This document shows, piece after piece, positions 25,579 through 35,375 of a DNA stretch of 64,000 bases. The DNA comes from Pseudomonas promysalinigenes (GTDB taxonomy: Bacteria; Pseudomonadota; Gammaproteobacteria; Pseudomonadales; Pseudomonadaceae): NCBI RefSeq assembly GCF_014269025.2, contig NZ_CP077094.1:4216001-4280000 (forward strand). The letters run 5' to 3'. The notes below the pieces were generated by a model, which saw only the letters and a list, made by a program, of their open reading frames with translations, was not told the DNA's origin and searched no databases. The stretch's first letter is position 1, and every line of letters begins with the position of its first letter. Made by a program: the position numbers and the translations under genes.

Positions 25579-27084
25579 ATGGCGCAGAACGAATCGGTTG
25601 ATGTGGTACTGGTAGGCGCGGGCATCATGAGTGCCACCCTGGCCGTACTGCTCAAGGAGCTTGACCCGACCCTGAAGCTTGAGGTCGTCGAGGCGATGGA
25701 CTCCGGAGCCGCGGAAAGCTCCAACCCTTGGAACAACGCAGGCACCGGCCACGCTGGCCTGTGCGAGCTGAACTACACGCCCCAGGCCGCCGATGGCAGC
25801 ATCGACATCAAGAAGGCCGTGCACATCAACGCGCAGTTCGAGGTTTCGCGCCAGTTCTGGGCGTACCTGAGCAAGAAGGGCAACTTCGGCTCTGTACGTG
25901 CGTTCGTCAATCCGGTCCCGCACCTGAGTTACGTCGAAGGTGACAAGGGCGTGTCTTTCCTCAAGAAGCGTTACGAGTTGCTCAAGCAACACCACGCCTT
26001 CGCCGAGATGCAATACACCGAAGACAAGGCGGTGATGAACGAGTGGATGCCGCTGATGATGCCTGGCCGCCCGGCCGACCAGCACATCGCCGCTACGCGC
26101 GTGGCCAAAGGCACCGATGTCAACTTCGGTGCATTGACCAACAAACTGCTCAAGGTACTGGGCGACAGCCCCGACGCGCAGGTCAAGTACAGCAAGAAAG
26201 TGGTCGGTCTGCGCCGCAACGGCAGCGGTTGGACCGTGAGCATCAAAGACGTCAACAGCGGCGGTGCCCGCGAAGTCGATGCGCGCTTTGTCTTCCTCGG
26301 TGCTGGTGGCGCCGCCCTGCCACTGCTGCAGTTGTCGGGCATCCCGGAAAGCAAAGGTTTCGGCGGTTTCCCGGTCAGCGGCCAGTGGCTGCGCTGCGAT
26401 AACCCCGAAATCGTCAAGCAGCACCAGGCCAAGGTGTACAGCCAGGCCGCGGTCGGCGCGCCGCCGATGTCGGTACCTCACCTGGACACCCGTGTAGTGG
26501 ACGGCAAGACGTCGCTGCTGTTCGGGCCGTACGCAGGCTTCACCACCAAATTCCTCAAGCATGGTTCGTTCATGGACCTGCCGCTGTCGGTGCGCCTGGG
26601 TAACATCGGCCCAATGCTGGCTGTGGCCCGTGACAACATGGATTTGACCAAGTACCTGGTCAGTGAAGTGATGCAGTCGATGGAGCAGCGCCTGGAATCC
26701 CTGCGCCGGTTCTATCCACAGGCAAAAGCGGAAGACTGGCGTCTGGAAGTGGCTGGTCAGCGCGTGCAGATCATCAAGAAGGACCCGAAAAAAGGCGGCA
26801 TTCTGCAGTTCGGCACCGAGCTGGTTTCCGCACAGGATGGCAGCCTGGCTGCACTGCTGGGCGCATCACCCGGCGCTTCGGTGACCGTATCGATCATGCT
26901 GGAGCTGATTGAGCGCTGCTTCCCCGAGCAGGCCAAGGGCCCGTGGGCCGCCAAGCTCAAGGAAATTTTCCCGGCGCGGGAAAAGGAACTGGCTACCGAT
27001 GCAGCGTTATACCGCAAGATCAGCGCCGACAACGATGCGGCATTGGAGCTGGTGGAACAAAGCCCGGCCAAGCATTACGCCTAA
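25579..27084 (+). CDS. mqo: Malate:quinone oxidoreductase
   Basis: A 501-residue FAD-dependent peripheral membrane enzyme oxidising L-malate to oxaloacetate with quinone as acceptor, which bypasses NAD malate dehydrogenase. The FAD motif is [19 protein letters not shown] at residues 10-28. Other family blocks are [36 protein letters not shown] and [14 protein letters not shown]. Pseudomonas often carries several mqo paralogues, so the suffix is left off. GGAG lies upstream of the ATG. It is preceded by a 604-base non-coding region and ends at a strong terminator. Confidence 0.95.
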   Translation: MAQNESVDVVLVGAGIMSATLAVLLKELDPTLKLEVVEAMDSGAAESSNPWNNAGTGHAGLCELNYTPQAADGSIDIKKAVHINAQFEVSRQFWAYLSKKGNFGSVRAFVNPVPHLSYVEGDKGVSFLKKRYELLKQHHAFAEMQYTEDKAVMNEWMPLMMPGRPADQHIAATRVAKGTDVNFGALTNKLLKVLGDSPDAQVKYSKKVVGLRRNGSGWTVSIKDVNSGGAREVDARFVFLGAGGAALPLLQLSGIPESKGFGGFPVSGQWLRCDNPEIVKQHQAKVYSQAAVGAPPMSVPHLDTRVVDGKTSLLFGPYAGFTTKFLKHGSFMDLPLSVRLGNIGPMLAVARDNMDLTKYLVSEVMQSMEQRLESLRRFYPQAKAEDWRLEVAGQRVQIIKKDPKKGGILQFGTELVSAQDGSLAALLGASPGASVTVSIMLELIERCFPEQAKGPWAAKLKEIFPAREKELATDAALYRKISADNDAALELVEQSPAKHYA

Positions 27085-27096
27085 GCCGGTTTGAAA

Positions 27097-27126
27097 CGAA
27101 AAAACGCCCCTTGGGGCGTTTTTTTG
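27097..27126. terminator. Bidirectional terminator between mqo and PA4642-family gene
   Basis: AACGCCCC TT GGGGCGTT stem flanked by A-rich and T-rich tracts on the two sides, 13 bases after the mqo stop. Both strands give a stem followed by T residues, suiting the convergent genes. Confidence 0.92.
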
Positions 27127-27137
27127 TGCCAGTCGTA

Positions 27138-27428
27138 TCAACCGCGAGCTTTGGCAATGATCTCGAGGTACTCCGGCGCATTGCGTTGGTCAGCGATCAC
27201 CTCGGCGAAGGTCTTGCCGTGCTCGTCCTTGCCGTCCAGGTCAAATCCGGCTTCTACGAAGAAGCCGACGAAGCGCCCGAAGTCGTCGACACGCAGGCCT
27301 CGGTAACCCTTGATCAACTTGTGGTGCGACGGCGAGGTCACGCCATCGGCTGGTTCAAATTGTAGGAACGACTTGACGTAGTCGTCGCTGATCTCGTCAC
27401 CAATCACCTGCTTCTTGTCTTTGCGCAT
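27138..27428 (-). CDS. PA4642 family protein
   Basis: A 96-residue cytoplasmic protein of the uncharacterised family named after P. aeruginosa PA4642, which I recall as also sitting beside an mqo gene. Conserved pieces are DEISDDYVKSFLQFEPADG, HHKLIKGYRGLRVDDF and FVEAGFDLDGKDEHGKTFAE. The sequence suggests a small alpha/beta protein. ATG at 27426-27428 has GGAG 6 bases upstream; a GTG or ATG further up only adds MEPA. It converges on mqo. Confidence 0.82.
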   Translation of the reverse strand: MRKDKKQVIGDEISDDYVKSFLQFEPADGVTSPSHHKLIKGYRGLRVDDFGRFVGFFVEAGFDLDGKDEHGKTFAEVIADQRNAPEYLEIIAKARG

Positions 27429-27494
27429 TGCCGGCTCCAACTGACCATCACGAATTTCGAAGGCCGGCAGTGTACCCCCCTCAGGCTGCGGGCC

Positions 27495-27965
27495 TCAACG
27501 CGAACGTACGGTACCGGTGTGCAGGTCGGCCCAGATGTGGCCGTTGGCGTAGGTCAGGAACTGCACGTAAACCGTCTCGTTACGCAGCAGGTCCATGACC
27601 ACTCGATAATCGCTGGCAGGGTAGTTCAGGCTCAATGTGCGGGTCTTGTCGTCGTACACCGGTTTCTTCAGGCTTTTACCGGCCTCGCCATCGAAGGTCA
27701 GCAGCACCTGGCTGATGGTCGCGCCCTTGCTCAGTGGCTTGCCCTTCAGGCGCATCTGCAGCGACGCAGTGATTGGGATAGGCTGCTGGTCGGACGTGCG
27801 CTGGGCCCCCACCACCACTGAGTAGTCGGTCACTTGCAACAGCTGTTGACCGGTTGGCGCTTCCTGGCGCAAGGCCTGGTCATCGGGCGGGAGGAACTGG
27901 CTATGCAGCGGTGCGGCTGCCAGAGGCAGGCTCACCGCCAGTAGCAGTGGAAGGAATGCACGCAT
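27495..27965 (-). CDS. Secreted protein of unknown function
   Basis: 156 residues. The signal peptide MRAFLPLLLAVSLPLAAAPLHS predicts export, without a lipobox Cys. The mature part is a probable beta-rich periplasmic domain with TDYSVVVGAQRTSDQQPIPI, ITASLQMRLKGKPLSKGA and ASDYRVVMDLLRNETVYVQF. I do not recognise a named domain. AAGGAG with 6-base spacing makes the start secure. It lies 52 bases downstream of the cupin gene on the same strand and may be cotranscribed with it. Confidence 0.75.
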   Translation of the reverse strand: MRAFLPLLLAVSLPLAAAPLHSQFLPPDDQALRQEAPTGQQLLQVTDYSVVVGAQRTSDQQPIPITASLQMRLKGKPLSKGATISQVLLTFDGEAGKSLKKPVYDDKTRTLSLNYPASDYRVVMDLLRNETVYVQFLTYANGHIWADLHTGTVRSR

Positions 27966-28017
27966 GTGAGGCTCCTTGGCATGGAGAAGCACTCTAGCAT
28001 GCAGACAATGGCAGGCC

Positions 28018-28491
28018 TCAATCGAACTGCGCGAGCATCCAGGCCTGATACTGCGCTACGCCCGCATCCCCCTCGCGTGGCGCCCAAGGCGCATGCTCGC
28101 CCTCGACCAGCTGGCGGTAGGGGCCGGCTTTGCACTCGAACATGATGCAGTTGGCTTCGAGCACCACCAGGCCATGGTAGACCCCCGGCGGCAGATCCAC
28201 CCCCATGCACTCCCCCCCCGCCTCCAGCACACGGGTGCTGGTCAGCATGCCTGTTTCGTCGAAAAGCAAAAGGCCCAGGCGCCCTTTGAGCACCAGCAAG
28301 GTTTCGGCCTTGTCGTCACTCAGGTGACGATGTGGGGCGATGTAGGTCGAGGGCTGCAAACCAACCGCCAGGCGATGGCAGGGGTCTGCCATCTCGTGGA
28401 AGTTGTGATGATGCCTAAGACGCGGCGCCTGAGCAGCTTTTTGCGCCAGCCCGGTAAACAGCGTTTGATCGATGAATGCAGGCTGGCTCAT
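28018..28491 (-). CDS. WbuC family cupin-fold metalloprotein
   Basis: 157 residues. The single cupin barrel has metal-ligand motifs IAPHRHLSDDKAETLLVLKGRL (two His and a Glu) and YHGLVVLE (third His). A further CIMFECKAGPY near residue 125 is typical of WbuC-type proteins, some of which lie in O-antigen loci. The enzyme activity is unknown. It begins 2 bases after the hpt stop, so it is part of the hpt transcript. Confidence 0.82.
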   Translation of the reverse strand: MSQPAFIDQTLFTGLAQKAAQAPRLRHHHNFHEMADPCHRLAVGLQPSTYIAPHRHLSDDKAETLLVLKGRLGLLLFDETGMLTSTRVLEAGGECMGVDLPPGVYHGLVVLEANCIMFECKAGPYRQLVEGEHAPWAPREGDAGVAQYQAWMLAQFD

Positions 28492-28493
28492 GG

Positions 28494-29051
28494 TTACAGT
28501 CCTTTGACAGCGAAAATGCCGTTTGCGTTACGCCAGTAACCTTTATAGTCCATTCCGTAACCGAAGATATAACGATCGATGCACGGCAGGCCTGCATAGC
28601 TTGCCTTCAGGCCAGGGCTTGCCTTGCGATCGTGATCCTTGTCGATCAGAACGGCGGTGTGTACCGCTCGCGCCCCGGCATGCTTGCAGAATTCGATGAT
28701 GGCACTGAGGGTGTGGCCTTCGTCGAGAATGTCATCGACGATCAGCACGTCCCGGTCGATGAACGAGACTTCGGGCTTGGCCTTCCAGAACAGCTCGCCG
28801 CCACTGGTCTGGTTGCGATAGCGAGTGGCGTGGATGTACGACACCTCCAACGGGAACTGCAGGTGGGTCAACAGTTTGCCGGCGAAGATCAGGCCGCCGT
28901 TCATGACGCAGAACACCACGGGATTGGTGTCTTGCAAGTCCTTGCTGATCTGCTCGCCAACCTTGGCGATGGCCGCTTCGACTTCAGCTTCGTGGTACAG
29001 GCAGTCTGCCTCGCGCATGACTTGACGGATGTGCTCGAGATCGGCGGACAT
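28494..29051 (-). CDS. hpt: Hypoxanthine-guanine phosphoribosyltransferase
   Basis: A 185-residue type I phosphoribosyltransferase salvaging hypoxanthine and guanine to IMP and GMP with PRPP. The PRPP-binding signature VLIVDDILDEGHTLSA lies near residue 105, the flexible loop region around HATRYRNQTSG near 77, and VLIDKDHDRK carries the base-recognition Lys. ATG at 29049-29051 is preceded by GGAG. It is divergent from upp, and the shared upstream region is 158 bases, giving a purine and pyrimidine salvage pair back to back. Confidence 0.92.
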   Translation of the reverse strand: MSADLEHIRQVMREADCLYHEAEVEAAIAKVGEQISKDLQDTNPVVFCVMNGGLIFAGKLLTHLQFPLEVSYIHATRYRNQTSGGELFWKAKPEVSFIDRDVLIVDDILDEGHTLSAIIEFCKHAGARAVHTAVLIDKDHDRKASPGLKASYAGLPCIDRYIFGYGMDYKGYWRNANGIFAVKGL

Positions 29052-29209
29052 GGCGCTCTCCGGGGGATTTTGGAAAAGCGGGCAAAGGTACGCATCCGCT
29101 CGTCCCAGATCAAGCATTTATGGACTAACGTGCTAAAGGACCGCACGACAGCAAAGGCTGAATAGATTAATCTAGCGCGGTTTTTTTGCCCGCCTTTCGG
29201 AGCCCCCCT

Positions 29210-29848
29210 ATGCCTACTCGTGAGATCCGCCATCCGCTGATCCGCCACAAGCTCGGCCTCATGCGCCGTGCCGATATCAGCACCAAGAACTTTCGCGAAC
29301 TCGCCCAGGAAGTTGGCGCGCTACTGACTTACGAAGCCACACAAGACCTGCCACTGGAAACCTACGAAATCGATGGTTGGTGCGGCAAGGTGCAGGTTGA
29401 AAAAATTGCCGGCAAGAAGATCACCGTCGTGCCAATCCTGCGCGCCGGCATCGGCATGCTCGACGGCGTGCTCAGCTTGATTCCGGGTGCCAAGGTCAGC
29501 GCCGTCGGCGTGGCTCGCAACGAGGAAACCCTCGAAGCGCATACCTACCTGGAAAAACTCGCGCCCGACATCAACCAGCGCCTGGCGCTGATCATCGACC
29601 CGATGCTGGCAACCGGTGGCTCGATGGTTGCCACCATCGACCTGCTGAAAAAGGCCGGCTGCAAAGAGATTCGCGCCATGGTGCTGGTCGCCGCGCCAGA
29701 AGGCATCGCAGTGGTGGAACAAGCCCACCCAGACGTGCAGATCTACACCGCCTCCATTGACCAGCACCTGAACGAACATGGTTACATCGTTCCAGGCCTG
29801 GGCGATGCCGGTGACAAGATCTTCGGCACCAAGCAGAAGGACGCCTGA
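29210..29848 (+). CDS. upp: Uracil phosphoribosyltransferase
   Basis: A 212-residue enzyme making UMP from uracil and PRPP. The uracil-type PRPP signature is [20 protein letters not shown] around residues 125-145; the uracil-recognition tail [16 protein letters not shown] closes the protein. [14 protein letters not shown] is a further conserved block. GGAG lies 7 bases before the ATG. It ends 2 bases before uraA, so import and phosphoribosylation of uracil are translated from one message. Confidence 0.97.
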   Translation: MPTREIRHPLIRHKLGLMRRADISTKNFRELAQEVGALLTYEATQDLPLETYEIDGWCGKVQVEKIAGKKITVVPILRAGIGMLDGVLSLIPGAKVSAVGVARNEETLEAHTYLEKLAPDINQRLALIIDPMLATGGSMVATIDLLKKAGCKEIRAMVLVAAPEGIAVVEQAHPDVQIYTASIDQHLNEHGYIVPGLGDAGDKIFGTKQKDA

Positions 29849-29850
29849 TC

Positions 29851-31125
29851 ATGCAGGACGGCTTCAACGACCCGCTTTGGCGACAGGTCGTCTCGGGCGC
29901 GCAGATGCTTTTCGTGGCATTCGGCGCGCTGGTGCTGATGCCTCTGATCACCGGCCTGGACCCGAACGTGGCGCTGTTCACCGCAGGCATCGGCACACTG
30001 CTTTTCCAGTTGGTCACAGGCCGTCAAGTGCCGGTGTTCCTGGCATCGAGCTTTGCCTTCATCACCCCGATCATCCTCGCCAAGGGGCAGTTCGGCCTGG
30101 CCGAAACAATGGGCGGCGTGATGGCTGCGGGCTTCGTGTACACCTTCATGGGCCTGATGGTGAAGATCAAGGGCACAGGCTTCATCGACCGCATGCTGCC
30201 CCCGGTGGTGATCGGCCCAGTAATCATTTCCATCGGCCTGGCCATGGCCCCGATTGCCGCCAACATGGCGATGGGCAAAGCCGGTGACGGCAGCGTACTG
30301 CTGCCTTACCAGACGGCGATGCTGATTTCCATGCCGGCGCTGCTGACCACCCTGATCGTCGCCGTGTTCGGCAAAGGCATCTTCCGCCTGGTGCCTATCA
30401 TCGCTGGCGTACTGGTGGGTTTTGCCCTGTCGTTTGCCTTCGGCGTGGTCGACACCGCCAAGATCGCTGCCGCACCGTGGCTGGAAATCCCCAATTTCAC
30501 AGCGCCGGCGTTCAACTGGCAAGCCATTCTGTTCATCGTTCCAGTCGCTTTGGCGCCGGCGATCGAGCACATTGGTGGTGTTATCGCAGTCGGCAGTGTG
30601 ACCGGTCGCGATTACCTGAAAAAGCCTGGCCTGCACCGCACCCTGCTGGGTGACGGCCTGGCCACCACTGCCGCAGGCCTGTTCGGTGGCCCGCCCAATA
30701 CCACCTATGCCGAAGTGACCGGTGCGGTGATGCTGACCAAGAACTACAACCCGAAGATCATGACCTGGGCGGCAGTGTTTGCCATAACCCTGGCCTTCAT
30801 CGGCAAGTTCGGCGCATTGCTGCAAAGTATCCCGGTGCCCGTGATGGGCGGCATTTTGTGCCTGCTGTTCGGCTCGATCGCGGCGGTGGGCCTGAACACC
30901 ATGATCCGCCACAAGGTCGACCTGGCCGAAGCGCGCAACCTGGTGATCGTTTCAGTGACCTTGGTGTTCGGTATCGGTGGCGTACTGATCGGCAGCGGCG
31001 ATGGCCCGGACGACTGGGGGCTCAAGGGCATCGCCCTGTGCGCCATCGTGGCCATTGCCCTGAACCTGATCCTGCCTGGCAATGATGCCTGGAAGCACAA
31101 GAAGCTGGATGATCAGCAGCTTTGA
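29851..31125 (+). CDS. uraA: Uracil permease, NCS2 family
   Basis: A 424-residue inner-membrane transporter with about 12 to 14 hydrophobic helices. Family signatures are FLASSFAFITPIILAKG near residue 60 (substrate-binding strand), IAPALAPAIEHIGG-like ALAPAIEHIGGVIAVG near 235 with the conserved Glu, and FGGPPNTTYAEVTGAV near 280, the NCS2 uracil-site motif. It imports uracil by H+ symport. It starts 2 bases after the upp stop and is translationally coupled to it. Confidence 0.95.
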   Translation: MQDGFNDPLWRQVVSGAQMLFVAFGALVLMPLITGLDPNVALFTAGIGTLLFQLVTGRQVPVFLASSFAFITPIILAKGQFGLAETMGGVMAAGFVYTFMGLMVKIKGTGFIDRMLPPVVIGPVIISIGLAMAPIAANMAMGKAGDGSVLLPYQTAMLISMPALLTTLIVAVFGKGIFRLVPIIAGVLVGFALSFAFGVVDTAKIAAAPWLEIPNFTAPAFNWQAILFIVPVALAPAIEHIGGVIAVGSVTGRDYLKKPGLHRTLLGDGLATTAAGLFGGPPNTTYAEVTGAVMLTKNYNPKIMTWAAVFAITLAFIGKFGALLQSIPVPVMGGILCLLFGSIAAVGLNTMIRHKVDLAEARNLVIVSVTLVFGIGGVLIGSGDGPDDWGLKGIALCAIVAIALNLILPGNDAWKHKKLDDQQL

Positions 31126-31141
31126 TTCGGCGCTAGCCTGA

Positions 31142-31173
31142 CCGGCCCCTACCGGGTTAACCCCTGGGGCCGG
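31142..31173. terminator. Hairpin between convergent uraA and hemH
   Basis: CCGGCCCC (31142-31149) pairs with GGGGCCGG (31166-31173) across a 16-base loop. It sits between the uraA stop and the hemH stop. No T tract is evident, so the call is moderate. Confidence 0.5.
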
Positions 31174-31191
31174 CATAGTTCGGCTGACGAG

Positions 31192-32205
31192 TCAGGCCTT
31201 TTCGCACAATTGCGCCAGCACTCGCACCCACTGCGGGTGGTCGTTCAGGCACGGAATCAACACCAACTCCTCGCCGCCTGCCTCGATGAATTGCTCGCTG
31301 CCACGCATGCCGATTTCTTCCAGGGTTTCGATGCAGTCGGCAACGAACGCAGGGCACATCACCATCAGCTTCTTGACGCCAGCCTTGGCCAATTCATCCA
31401 GGCGTGTCTCGGTGTAAGGCTCGATCCATTTGTTGCGCCCCAACCGCGACTGGAACGATACCGACCATTTCCCATCGGGTATGCCCATCTGCTTCGCGAA
31501 GGCTTTGGCTGTCGCCAGGCACTGCCCGCGGTAACACACAGCACGCATGTCGGCACTGGCATCTATGCAGCAATCGGCAGCCCGTAAGTCATGCTTGCCA
31601 GTGGGGTCGAGCTTTTTCAGGTGGCGCTCTGGCAAACCATGGAAGCTCAACAAAAGATGATCGTAGTCCTCTTGCAGGTACGGCTTGGCGCTGGCGACCA
31701 AGGCGTCGATGTAAGCTGGGTCATCGTAGAACGGCTGCAGTATCCGCAATTGCAGCGCCAGCTGCTGCTCAGCCACTGTCTGCTCCGCCAATTGCACCAC
31801 GGTGGTGACCGTACTGTCGGCAAACTGTGGATAAAGCGGCGCCAGGGTCACCTTGCGCACGCCCTGCGCGGCCAAACGTGCCAACACCTCGGGCAGTGCG
31901 GGCTGACCATAGCGCATGGCAACCTCCACAGGCCCGTGGGGCCAGTGTTCGACCATCGCCGCCTGCAAGCGGCGGGTCAGCACCACCAATGGCGAGCCCT
32001 CCTCCCACCAGATCGAGGCATAAGCCTCGGCAGACTGCTCGGGCCGTTTGATCAGGATCAGCGACACCAGCAGCCGTCGCACCGGCCACGGCAGGTCGAT
32101 AACGTACGGGTCCATCAGGAATTGGTTGAGATAACGGCGCACATCGGCCACCGAGGTGGAAGCCGGGGAGCCGAGGTTGACCAGAAGCAAAGCGTGATCG
32201 GTCAT
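31192..32205 (-). CDS. hemH: Ferrochelatase
   Basis: A 337-residue enzyme inserting Fe2+ into protoporphyrin IX, the last step of heme synthesis. [25 protein letters not shown] is the family N-terminus. [13 protein letters not shown] holds the catalytic His, and [18 protein letters not shown] is the C-terminal signature with the conserved Glu. A cluster of four Cys (CC near residue 210, then C at +9 and +14: [19 protein letters not shown]) is of interest for a possible Fe-S site. The start is [10 protein letters not shown]; the longer upstream frame overlaps the epimerase. Confidence 0.93.
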   Translation of the reverse strand: MTDHALLLVNLGSPASTSVADVRRYLNQFLMDPYVIDLPWPVRRLLVSLILIKRPEQSAEAYASIWWEEGSPLVVLTRRLQAAMVEHWPHGPVEVAMRYGQPALPEVLARLAAQGVRKVTLAPLYPQFADSTVTTVVQLAEQTVAEQQLALQLRILQPFYDDPAYIDALVASAKPYLQEDYDHLLLSFHGLPERHLKKLDPTGKHDLRAADCCIDASADMRAVCYRGQCLATAKAFAKQMGIPDGKWSVSFQSRLGRNKWIEPYTETRLDELAKAGVKKLMVMCPAFVADCIETLEEIGMRGSEQFIEAGGEELVLIPCLNDHPQWVRVLAQLCEKA

Positions 32206-32218
32206 GCAGCGTCCTATA

Positions 32219-33124
32219 TCAGAGGCGGCTGGACAGGTTGCCCAGGGCCGATTGCAGATCGTTGAAGCGGAATGAGAAGCCTGCCTCCAGCAAGCGTGCC
32301 GGTCGCGCCCGCTGACCGCCGAGCAGCAAGGTGGACAATTCACCGAGGCCAACTTTGAGCACCACGGAGGGGACTGGCAGGATGGCCGGTCGATGCAGCG
32401 CACGGCCCAGTGCTTTGGCAAAATCACGGTTGCGTACCGGTTCAGGCGCGCAGGCATTATAGGGACCGCTGGCATCGTCGTGCTGCAGAAGAAAATCGAT
32501 TAGCGCGACCTGATCGTCGATATGCACCCAGGGCATCCACTGGCGGCCATTGCCCAACGGCCCGCCAAGCCCCAGCTTGAACGGCAGGCGCAGGCGTGAC
32601 AAAAAGCCGCCATCACTGGCCAAGACCAACCCGGTGCGCACCAGCACCACGCGTATGCCAAGCGCCTCGGCGCGCTGGGCAGTTTCTTCCCAGGCGATGC
32701 ATAACTGGCTGGCGAAATCTTCGCGAACCGGCGGCGATGCCTCTGTCAGGTCGCGCTCGCCACCATCGCCATACCAGCCAACGGCAGAACCGGAAATCAG
32801 CACCTCGGGGCGCTGCTCACGGCTACCCAGCCAGGCCAGCAGTTGTTCGGTGAGGGTAATGCGACTGGCCCATAAAAGGTTGCGCCTGGCGCCCGACCAT
32901 GGCCTGTCGGCGATCGGCGCACCGGCCAGATTGACCACCGCATCCACCCGCTCATCGGCGCCCAGCTCTTGCAGCCGGGCGATGCCGCGCACCCCACTGC
33001 CGCATGTGCGCGGCACCTTTTCAGGCCGCCGGCTCCACACGGTTAGACGATGGCCCTTGCCGAGCCAGTACCGGCAAAGGTGCTGGCCGATCAAACCGGT
33101 ACCACCTGTCAGCAATATATGCAT
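32219..33124 (-). CDS. TIGR01777 family NAD-dependent epimerase/SDR
   Basis: A 301-residue extended SDR. The Rossmann motif [17 protein letters not shown] is at residues 4-20 and [13 protein letters not shown] near 65. [14 protein letters not shown] holds a catalytic Tyr, but the usual YxxxK is weak, as in this family (YfcH-like). The C-terminal domain (DUF1731) starts near [13 protein letters not shown]. Substrate unknown. It is 13 bases upstream of hemH, probably the same transcript, and divergent from the renalase-like gene. Confidence 0.88.
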   Translation of the reverse strand: MHILLTGGTGLIGQHLCRYWLGKGHRLTVWSRRPEKVPRTCGSGVRGIARLQELGADERVDAVVNLAGAPIADRPWSGARRNLLWASRITLTEQLLAWLGSREQRPEVLISGSAVGWYGDGGERDLTEASPPVREDFASQLCIAWEETAQRAEALGIRVVLVRTGLVLASDGGFLSRLRLPFKLGLGGPLGNGRQWMPWVHIDDQVALIDFLLQHDDASGPYNACAPEPVRNRDFAKALGRALHRPAILPVPSVVLKVGLGELSTLLLGGQRARPARLLEAGFSFRFNDLQSALGNLSSRL

Positions 33125-33232
33125 GGCTGTGTCCTCGCAGCGTGCGGCCATGGTCTATTTTTAAGAACAAGGCACTTTTCCAGACCAATCGCTCTCGGAT
33201 AAACATAGGTCAACATCCCTATGAAGCGGTAT

Positions 33233-34299
<1,067 letters not shown>

Positions 34300-34308
34300 C
34301 ACTGCTCA

Positions 34309-34345
34309 AAAAACTTATACAAAAAAAATTGTTGCATAAGTTTTT
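34309..34345. promoter_or_regulatory. Candidate LitR operator 1, upstream of TudS-LitR-phr operon
   Basis: AAAAACTTAT (34309-34318) and ATAAGTTTTT (34336-34345) form a perfect 10-base inverted repeat. ACAA and TTGT just inside extend it to ACTTATACAA-type half-sites. The loop is A-rich. It is a DNA dyad rather than a terminator by position, 62 bases upstream of the operon start, although it also follows the flavoprotein stop by 9 bases. Confidence 0.55.
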
Positions 34346-34359
34346 GCCTGTGCTGGAAT

Positions 34360-34393
34360 AAACCTGTACACCTTAGCACTCATGTACAAGTTT
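34360..34393. promoter_or_regulatory. Candidate LitR operator 2, next to the TudS gene ribosome site
   Basis: AAACCTGTACA (34360-34370) and TGTACAAGTTT (34383-34393) form an inverted repeat with one mismatch over 11 bases and a 12-base spacer. The TGTACA cores match the motif I recall for CarH/LitR regulators. It ends just before the ribosome site, so it could block transcription or the start site. Confidence 0.6.
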
Positions 34394-34406
34394 ACCGGAG
34401 ACAGCC

Positions 34407-35375
34407 ATGCACGAACCTGCCGCCGCACATAAGCCCCGTATCGCTATCAGCTCCTGCCTGACAGGCCAAAGCGTGCGCTACAACGGTGGGCACAAGTCCT
34501 CAGACCTGTGTCGGGAGCAATTGGAAGCTCATTTCGAATGGCTGCCCGTCTGCCCAGAGGTCGCAATCGGCCTGGGCGTACCACGCGAGCCAATCCGATT
34601 GGTGGGTGACCCCGAGCGGCCAGCGGTGGTAGGCACACGTAACCCGGGCGCCGACTTGGCCGGCCCGCTGCGCAACTACGCCGAGCAGATGGCCGAAGAG
34701 CTAGATGACATCTGCGGATATATATTCATGCAAAAGTCCCCGTCTTGCGGCCTGGATCGGGTCAAGGTGTATCAGGATAACGGCTACCCGGCTCAGCAAG
34801 GTGGTAAAGGGGCTTACGCCGCCGCCTTCTGCGACCGCCGCCCAGATCTGCCGGTGGAAGAGGAGGGACGGCTGCACGACCCGGTGCTGCGCGAAAACTT
34901 CATCAGCCGCGTCTACGCCTACGCCGACTGGCAGCGCTTGCTGGCACAAGGGCTAAGTCGCGGTGCGCTCGTAAGCTTTCATGCACGCTACAAGTACCTG
35001 GTCATGGCCAACAACCCTCGGGCCTACCGCGAGCTGGGTCGCCTGTTGGGCAGTATGAGCCGCGATGACGACCCTGAGCGCATTGGGCCCTGTTACTTCA
35101 GCCAGCTGATGCAAGCCCTGCGGCGTTGTGCCAGCCGTGGCAACCATTGCAACGTGCTGCAGCACCTAAGTGGCTACTTCAAGCAAGCACTGACTCAGCA
35201 GGACAAGGCCGAATTGCAACACGTCATCAGCCAGTATCAGAAAGGCGTGGTGCCACTGGTAGTACCGTTGACCTTGCTCAAGCATCACCTGCTCAAGCAC
35301 CCAGACCCCTACCTGCAGCAACAGGCCTATCTACAGCCGCACCCGGAAAGCCTGGGCCTGCGCAATGCTGTCTGA
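34407..35375 (+). CDS. TudS-like DUF523 and DUF1722 fusion protein
   Basis: 322 residues, two domains. Residues about 10-160 are DUF523, the thiouracil desulfidase (TudS) fold, with cysteines expected to hold a [4Fe-4S] cluster at Cys17 (SSCLTGQSVRYNGG), Cys49 (PVCPEVAIGLG) and Cys114 (KSPSCGLDRVKVY). Residues about 185-315 are DUF1722, the domain of E. coli YbgA, also encoded beside photolyase. The likely role is removal of sulfur from thiopyrimidines. It is the first gene of an operon with litR and phr, with GGAG ahead of the ATG, and follows two operator-like dyads. Confidence 0.88.
   Translation: MHEPAAAHKPRIAISSCLTGQSVRYNGGHKSSDLCREQLEAHFEWLPVCPEVAIGLGVPREPIRLVGDPERPAVVGTRNPGADLAGPLRNYAEQMAEELDDICGYIFMQKSPSCGLDRVKVYQDNGYPAQQGGKGAYAAAFCDRRPDLPVEEEGRLHDPVLRENFISRVYAYADWQRLLAQGLSRGALVSFHARYKYLVMANNPRAYRELGRLLGSMSRDDDPERIGPCYFSQLMQALRRCASRGNHCNVLQHLSGYFKQALTQQDKAELQHVISQYQKGVVPLVVPLTLLKHHLLKHPDPYLQQQAYLQPHPESLGLRNAV

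Noticed and set aside
29782..30912. Minus-strand frame of 376 codons antisense to uraA
   Set aside because: Gln/His-rich sequence of the kind produced opposite hydrophobic membrane proteins.
34309..34345. Intrinsic terminator of the flavoprotein gene
   Set aside because: The stem is only AT base pairs with a long loop, and the repeats share a core with two other dyads, so an operator is more likely. It could still serve both roles.
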